Below are positions 32,494 to 35,266 of a DNA stretch of 35,266 bases, one piece after another (the stretch's first letter is position 1; every line of letters begins with the position of its first letter). The notes below the pieces were generated by a model that ran no database searches, was not told the origin of the DNA, and saw nothing but the letters and a program-made list of their open reading frames with translations. The stretch covers positions 1-35,266 of the forward strand of contig CAINOB010000012.1 in the NCBI GenBank assembly GCA_903851365.1, given 5' to 3'. Source of the stretch: an uncultured Bacteroidota bacterium (GTDB lineage: Bacteria; Bacteroidota; Bacteroidia; Bacteroidales; UBA12481). Position numbers and translations under genes: made by a program.

Positions 32494-33405
32494 ATGCTTG
32501 TTCACCGGAGTCTCGAGAAACTCAATATAAATAAATCTGTGGTTACCACAGGGTCGTTTGATGGGGTGCATGTTGGCCACAGAACGATTATCAATCGCTT
32601 ACGCTCCATTGCCAAAGAAACTGATGGCGTTTCAGTTTTGGTAACGTTTTATCCTCATCCACGTAAAATTCTGTATCCCAATACGCAAGGTAAAGACCTT
32701 CAGATGATCAATACCCAGCGGGAAAAAATCTACCTTTTAGAAAAAGCAGGATTGGATCATTTGGTCATTATCCCATTTTCACTGGAATTCTCTAAAACTA
32801 CTTCGGTCGATTTTATCCGTAAAATATTGGTTGCTAAATTACACGCCAGTTGCGTTGTAGTGGGTTTCAACCATCATTTCGGACATAACAGGGAAGGGGA
32901 TTATGATTATTTGCATGAACTCGGGAAATATTATGATTTTGCTGTGGAGGAGATTCCTGAGCAAGACATTCACAATGAGTTTGTCAGTTCGACTAAAATC
33001 AGGAAAGCAATCCTGGAGGGAAATATTCAACGTGCAAATGCATATCTTGATCATGAGTATTTTTTTATTGCCCCGATTAAGCCGGCTTCAGATGTATTGA
33101 TGCCGATGGGAATCCAGTGGTTTGAATTGATTCCTGAGGAGGAAGAAAAACAAATTACCCCTCCAGGAGTCTATGCCGGTTCGGTTCTTGAAGATGACCG
33201 GAGAATTAAAGTAATGGTGTTGATTGAGGAAACTGCTCAAGGCAGCCGGATATTACTAAATGCCCCTGAGTATGATCTTTCAGTGCTCCCAGAGGTTAAT
33301 CTCGCATTTCATAAAAAGATACGACTTACCGCTCCAGGTGAGTCTGGTTTTGATAAATCCTTACTTATTCAGGACATAGAGGACATTCGCGATCTTATTT
33401 ATTGA
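32494..33405 (+). CDS. ribF: RibF-like protein: FAD synthetase domain intact, riboflavin-kinase domain degenerate
   Basis: RibF normally makes FMN and FAD from riboflavin. The N-terminal nucleotidyltransferase half is normal: TTGSFDGVHVGH (residues 18-29), VTFYPHPR, FNHHFGHNREGD and SSTKIRKAILEGN. After about residue 185 the flavokinase motif (GRxxGFPTAN) cannot be found. A region with PPGVYAGSVLEDDRR aligns roughly with the kinase beta-barrel, so the fold may persist without the ATP site. The 303-residue length is near normal. It may be an FAD synthetase only, with another RibF elsewhere. Its last 45 nt overlap the end of the convergent ABC ATPase gene. Confidence 0.85.
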   Translation: MLVHRSLEKLNINKSVVTTGSFDGVHVGHRTIINRLRSIAKETDGVSVLVTFYPHPRKILYPNTQGKDLQMINTQREKIYLLEKAGLDHLVIIPFSLEFSKTTSVDFIRKILVAKLHASCVVVGFNHHFGHNREGDYDYLHELGKYYDFAVEEIPEQDIHNEFVSSTKIRKAILEGNIQRANAYLDHEYFFIAPIKPASDVLMPMGIQWFELIPEEEEKQITPPGVYAGSVLEDDRRIKVMVLIEETAQGSRILLNAPEYDLSVLPEVNLAFHKKIRLTAPGESGFDKSLLIQDIEDIRDLIY

Positions 33406-34050
33406 TTCAGATGTTTCATCAGCCGTAGCAACTGATTTCACAATTTTTAGTGGAGTGTGATTCAGAAAAATGATATGCTGCCCAAGTCGAATAGCCTCGT
33501 CGATATCGTGAGTGACAAAAATGACTGTCCGGCAGTCTTCTTTCCAAATTTCGAGAAAAGAATCCAGAATATTGTATTTCAGTTTGTTGTCGAGATTTTG
33601 AAAGGCTTCATCCATCAAAATAAGCTTGCTGGGAAAGGCAAATGCTCTGGCAATCGATACTCTTTGTTTCATTCCCCCGCTCAATTGTGAAGGATACATC
33701 ATTTCTTCCTCCTGCAGACCCACCAACCTGATGAACTTTCTTGCGGTTTCATAAGCAAGGTCTTCAGGCATTTTATCGAGCAGCGGGAACATGACATTTC
33801 CCAGTACTGTTTTCCAAGGCAATATTCTTGTTTCCTGAAATATGCAGGATATCCCTTCTTCTCCAAAACCTATTAACTGTCCGCTGTCCGGACTCGTGAT
33901 CCCTCCAATCAGATTTAAAAGCGTCGTTTTGCCGCATCCCGACGGGCCAAATAAACAAGTAATTGAACCGGCTTTAAAATCCAGGGTAAACCCGTCAAGA
34001 ATTTGCCGTTGACCAAAGGATTTTGAAATATTTTCGAGTTTCAGGCTCAT
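33361..34050 (-). CDS. ABC importer ATPase, nitrate/sulfonate/taurine type
   Basis: A 229-residue ATP-binding subunit with Walker A GPSGCGKTT, Q-loop IFQETRILPWKTVLGN, signature LSGGMKQR, Walker B LILMDEAF and switch His in VTHDIDEA. The LPW after the Q-loop is typical of the TauB/SsuB/NrtD branch. It overlaps the permease gene upstream by 4 nt. The 3' end overlaps ribF on the other strand, so the two transcripts are antisense to each other there. Confidence 0.93.
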   Translation of the reverse strand: MSLKLENISKSFGQRQILDGFTLDFKAGSITCLFGPSGCGKTTLLNLIGGITSPDSGQLIGFGEEGISCIFQETRILPWKTVLGNVMFPLLDKMPEDLAYETARKFIRLVGLQEEEMMYPSQLSGGMKQRVSIARAFAFPSKLILMDEAFQNLDNKLKYNILDSFLEIWKEDCRTVIFVTHDIDEAIRLGQHIIFLNHTPLKIVKSVATADETSESINKIANVLYVLNK

Positions 34051-34802
34051 CTTTTCCAGGTTATCGAGCGTTTTTCAACCCAGCGAATCAATAATTCAAA
34101 GGCCGCACCGACCAGAATAGCTATCAATGTCCAGGCAATAACCTCAGATACAAGTAAATAGCTTTGGGCGTTTTGCATCATTGAACCGATCCCATACCTT
34201 GGCTGGCTCAGGACTTCACCAATTATCACAGATCTCCACCCGAATCCTACTGAGGTTGATATCCCGCTGAAGAGAAAGGGGAGGATCGATGGCCAATAGA
34301 TATCCCTCAGTATCCTCGGTTTTCCAATCTGATAAAGGTGAGCCATCTGAATCAGTCCAGAATCAGTTTCCCGGATACCCTGGGTAATATTTATGGTTAG
34401 TATCGGAAACATGGTAAGGAAACCAATGAATACCGGAACCTGTTCAACATGGAACCAGATCAGGGCTAACAGGATTATTGCTACAACCGGGGTAGAGCGT
34501 ATGGTGATAAGGATTGGCTTGAACCCCGCTTCGATCCCACTATTCAAACCTGATGGTATTCCAATAAGGACAGCGAATACAAAAGCGATCAGAAAGCCAA
34601 TCAGACCCCGGAAGATAGTAATACCTAAAGAAGACAGGAATGCGGGTTTTTCAATGATACCAAATAAGGATCGGATGGTGTCAACCGGTCCGGGCAGAAT
34701 CTGCCTGGAGTTGAACGATATGGATAGTAATTCCCAACCTGTTATCAGTACAAGAACGACTATCAGACTAATGATCCGGTTTCTGAAAGATGAATTGTTC
34801 AT
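34047..34802 (-). CDS. ABC importer permease, nitrate/sulfonate/taurine type
   Basis: A membrane permease of about 251 residues with six or so hydrophobic segments and the EAA-type loop (YQIGKPRILRDIYWPSILPFLFSG). The frame is open upstream to 34889, but Met at 34802 directly precedes the first hydrophobic segment and limits the overlap with the binding-protein gene to 35 nt, so it is chosen; Met at 34826 is an alternative. The substrate is not predictable from the permease. Confidence 0.9.
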   Translation of the reverse strand: MNNSSFRNRIISLIVVLVLITGWELLSISFNSRQILPGPVDTIRSLFGIIEKPAFLSSLGITIFRGLIGFLIAFVFAVLIGIPSGLNSGIEAGFKPILITIRSTPVVAIILLALIWFHVEQVPVFIGFLTMFPILTINITQGIRETDSGLIQMAHLYQIGKPRILRDIYWPSILPFLFSGISTSVGFGWRSVIIGEVLSQPRYGIGSMMQNAQSYLLVSEVIAWTLIAILVGAAFELLIRWVEKRSITWKR

Positions 34803-35266
34803 CAGGTAATTTTCCGCCAATGGCATCCGGATTAAAAGTAAGAAAAACTTGCAGGAACTGCCCGATTTCAGGACGTATATCTGATGCATAACGGAATTTC
34901 AGATGACATCCGGGTATTGATTTTACAGCGATTGCAGGATTAGGAAGTATCTGATGAAAAACGATTCTTGCGGCCGAAAGGTCAGGATGGTTATTAACTT
35001 CATCAATAGAATGGATCCATGCTTCACAGATTTTTACGATCCAGTCGGGATGTTTCTGAACAAAATCCTTTCTTGCCATGAGGGCAGTCTGCGGCATTTG
35101 ATGACCCGGAAATGCTAATGCCCACTCAGTATTCAGGTCCATAATTTGTTTTACCGAAGGATTGCGCGATCTGGCCAATGTTACCAGCGGTTCAGATATT
35201 ACAGCAAGACCAGCCTTGCCAGCAGCTACAGCATTTGCCAGATCTATATGGGTTGGAAAGGAATAA
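34768..35266 (-). CDS. ABC substrate-binding protein, truncated by window end
   Basis: The frame stays open to the last base (reading YSFPTHIDLANAVAAGKAGL before the internal Leu at 35178), so the N-terminus and any signal peptide lie outside the window. The visible C-terminal 165 or so residues (AVISEPLVTLAR, FPGHQMPQTALMARKDFVQKHPDWIVKICEAW) fit the NMT1/TauA/SsuA-like binding-protein fold. Substrate unknown. It heads the leftward binding protein-permease-ATPase operon. Confidence 0.85.
   Translation of the reverse strand, partial: YSFPTHIDLANAVAAGKAGLAVISEPLVTLARSRNPSVKQIMDLNTEWALAFPGHQMPQTALMARKDFVQKHPDWIVKICEAWIHSIDEVNNHPDLSAARIVFHQILPNPAIAVKSIPGCHLKFRYASDIRPEIGQFLQVFLTFNPDAIGGKLPDEQFIFQKPDH

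Noticed and set aside
33361-35266. Riboflavin importer next to ribF
   Set aside because: The ABC genes run convergently to ribF and the family has many substrates; nothing visible supports riboflavin specifically.

Overview
The window is a densely packed, mostly plus-strand stretch of a chromosome that looks like an anaerobic member of the Bacteroidetes (Bacteroidales-like). The reasons are an S46 dipeptidyl peptidase, a KdsC / UbiA prenyltransferase / Maf gene run of the kind seen in that phylum, a good match to the Bacteroidetes promoter pattern (TTTG, 19 nt, TATATTTG at 12368-12398), and otherwise weak Shine-Dalgarno sequences. The taxon is inferred; no rRNA is present. No tRNA, rRNA, CRISPR, insertion sequence or gene-free stretch over 300 bases was seen.

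Region 1 (1-8652) is metabolic and housekeeping: a 5'-truncated EtfB, EtfA and a long acyl-CoA dehydrogenase, then a Rossmann/DUF2520 protein, KdsC-like phosphatase, UbiA prenyltransferase, Maf pyrophosphatase and an exported DPP11-type peptidase, all closely spaced.

Region 2 (8735-31812) is a hydrogenase and hydrogenase-derived sensor supercluster in three transcription blocks. Block A (8817-12290) encodes a compact NuoE-NuoF-HydA trimer whose NuoF lacks the extra Fe-S domains, and it ends in a clear terminator. Block B (12449-20688) begins with a signalling set (DRTGG protein, RsbW-like ATPase, a HydS-like Fe-S protein with H-cluster motifs, second DRTGG protein, PHP phosphoesterase, second ATPase, thioredoxin-like ferredoxin) and continues into a full-size HydB-HydA-HydC of the electron-bifurcating type. 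Block C is divergent around 24038-24168. Leftward it encodes a small [2Fe-2S] protein, a PAS-containing HydS/HsfB-type sensor and a SpoIIE phosphatase. Rightward it encodes a third NuoE-NuoF-HydA set with a strongly altered active site, a HydS-like module fused to a histidine kinase, a lone receiver, and a receiver-histidine kinase.

Region 3 (31847-35266) holds Rex (NADH/NAD+ responsive repressor), a RibF with a normal FAD-synthetase half but no recognisable riboflavin-kinase signature, and a convergent ABC importer of the nitrate/sulfonate/taurine family cut off by the window end.

Working model (inference): two catalytic [FeFe] hydrogenases dispose of electrons from NADH and ferredoxin, partly supplied by acyl-CoA/Etf chemistry. 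Four H-cluster-like proteins that have lost the proton-shuttle cysteine report H2 or redox state through an ATPase/phosphatase branch and a histidine-kinase phosphorelay. Rex adds NADH control through TTGTTA-N6-TAACA(A/G)-type sites found by eye in front of all three blocks. No H-cluster maturase (HydE, HydF, HydG) is in the window.
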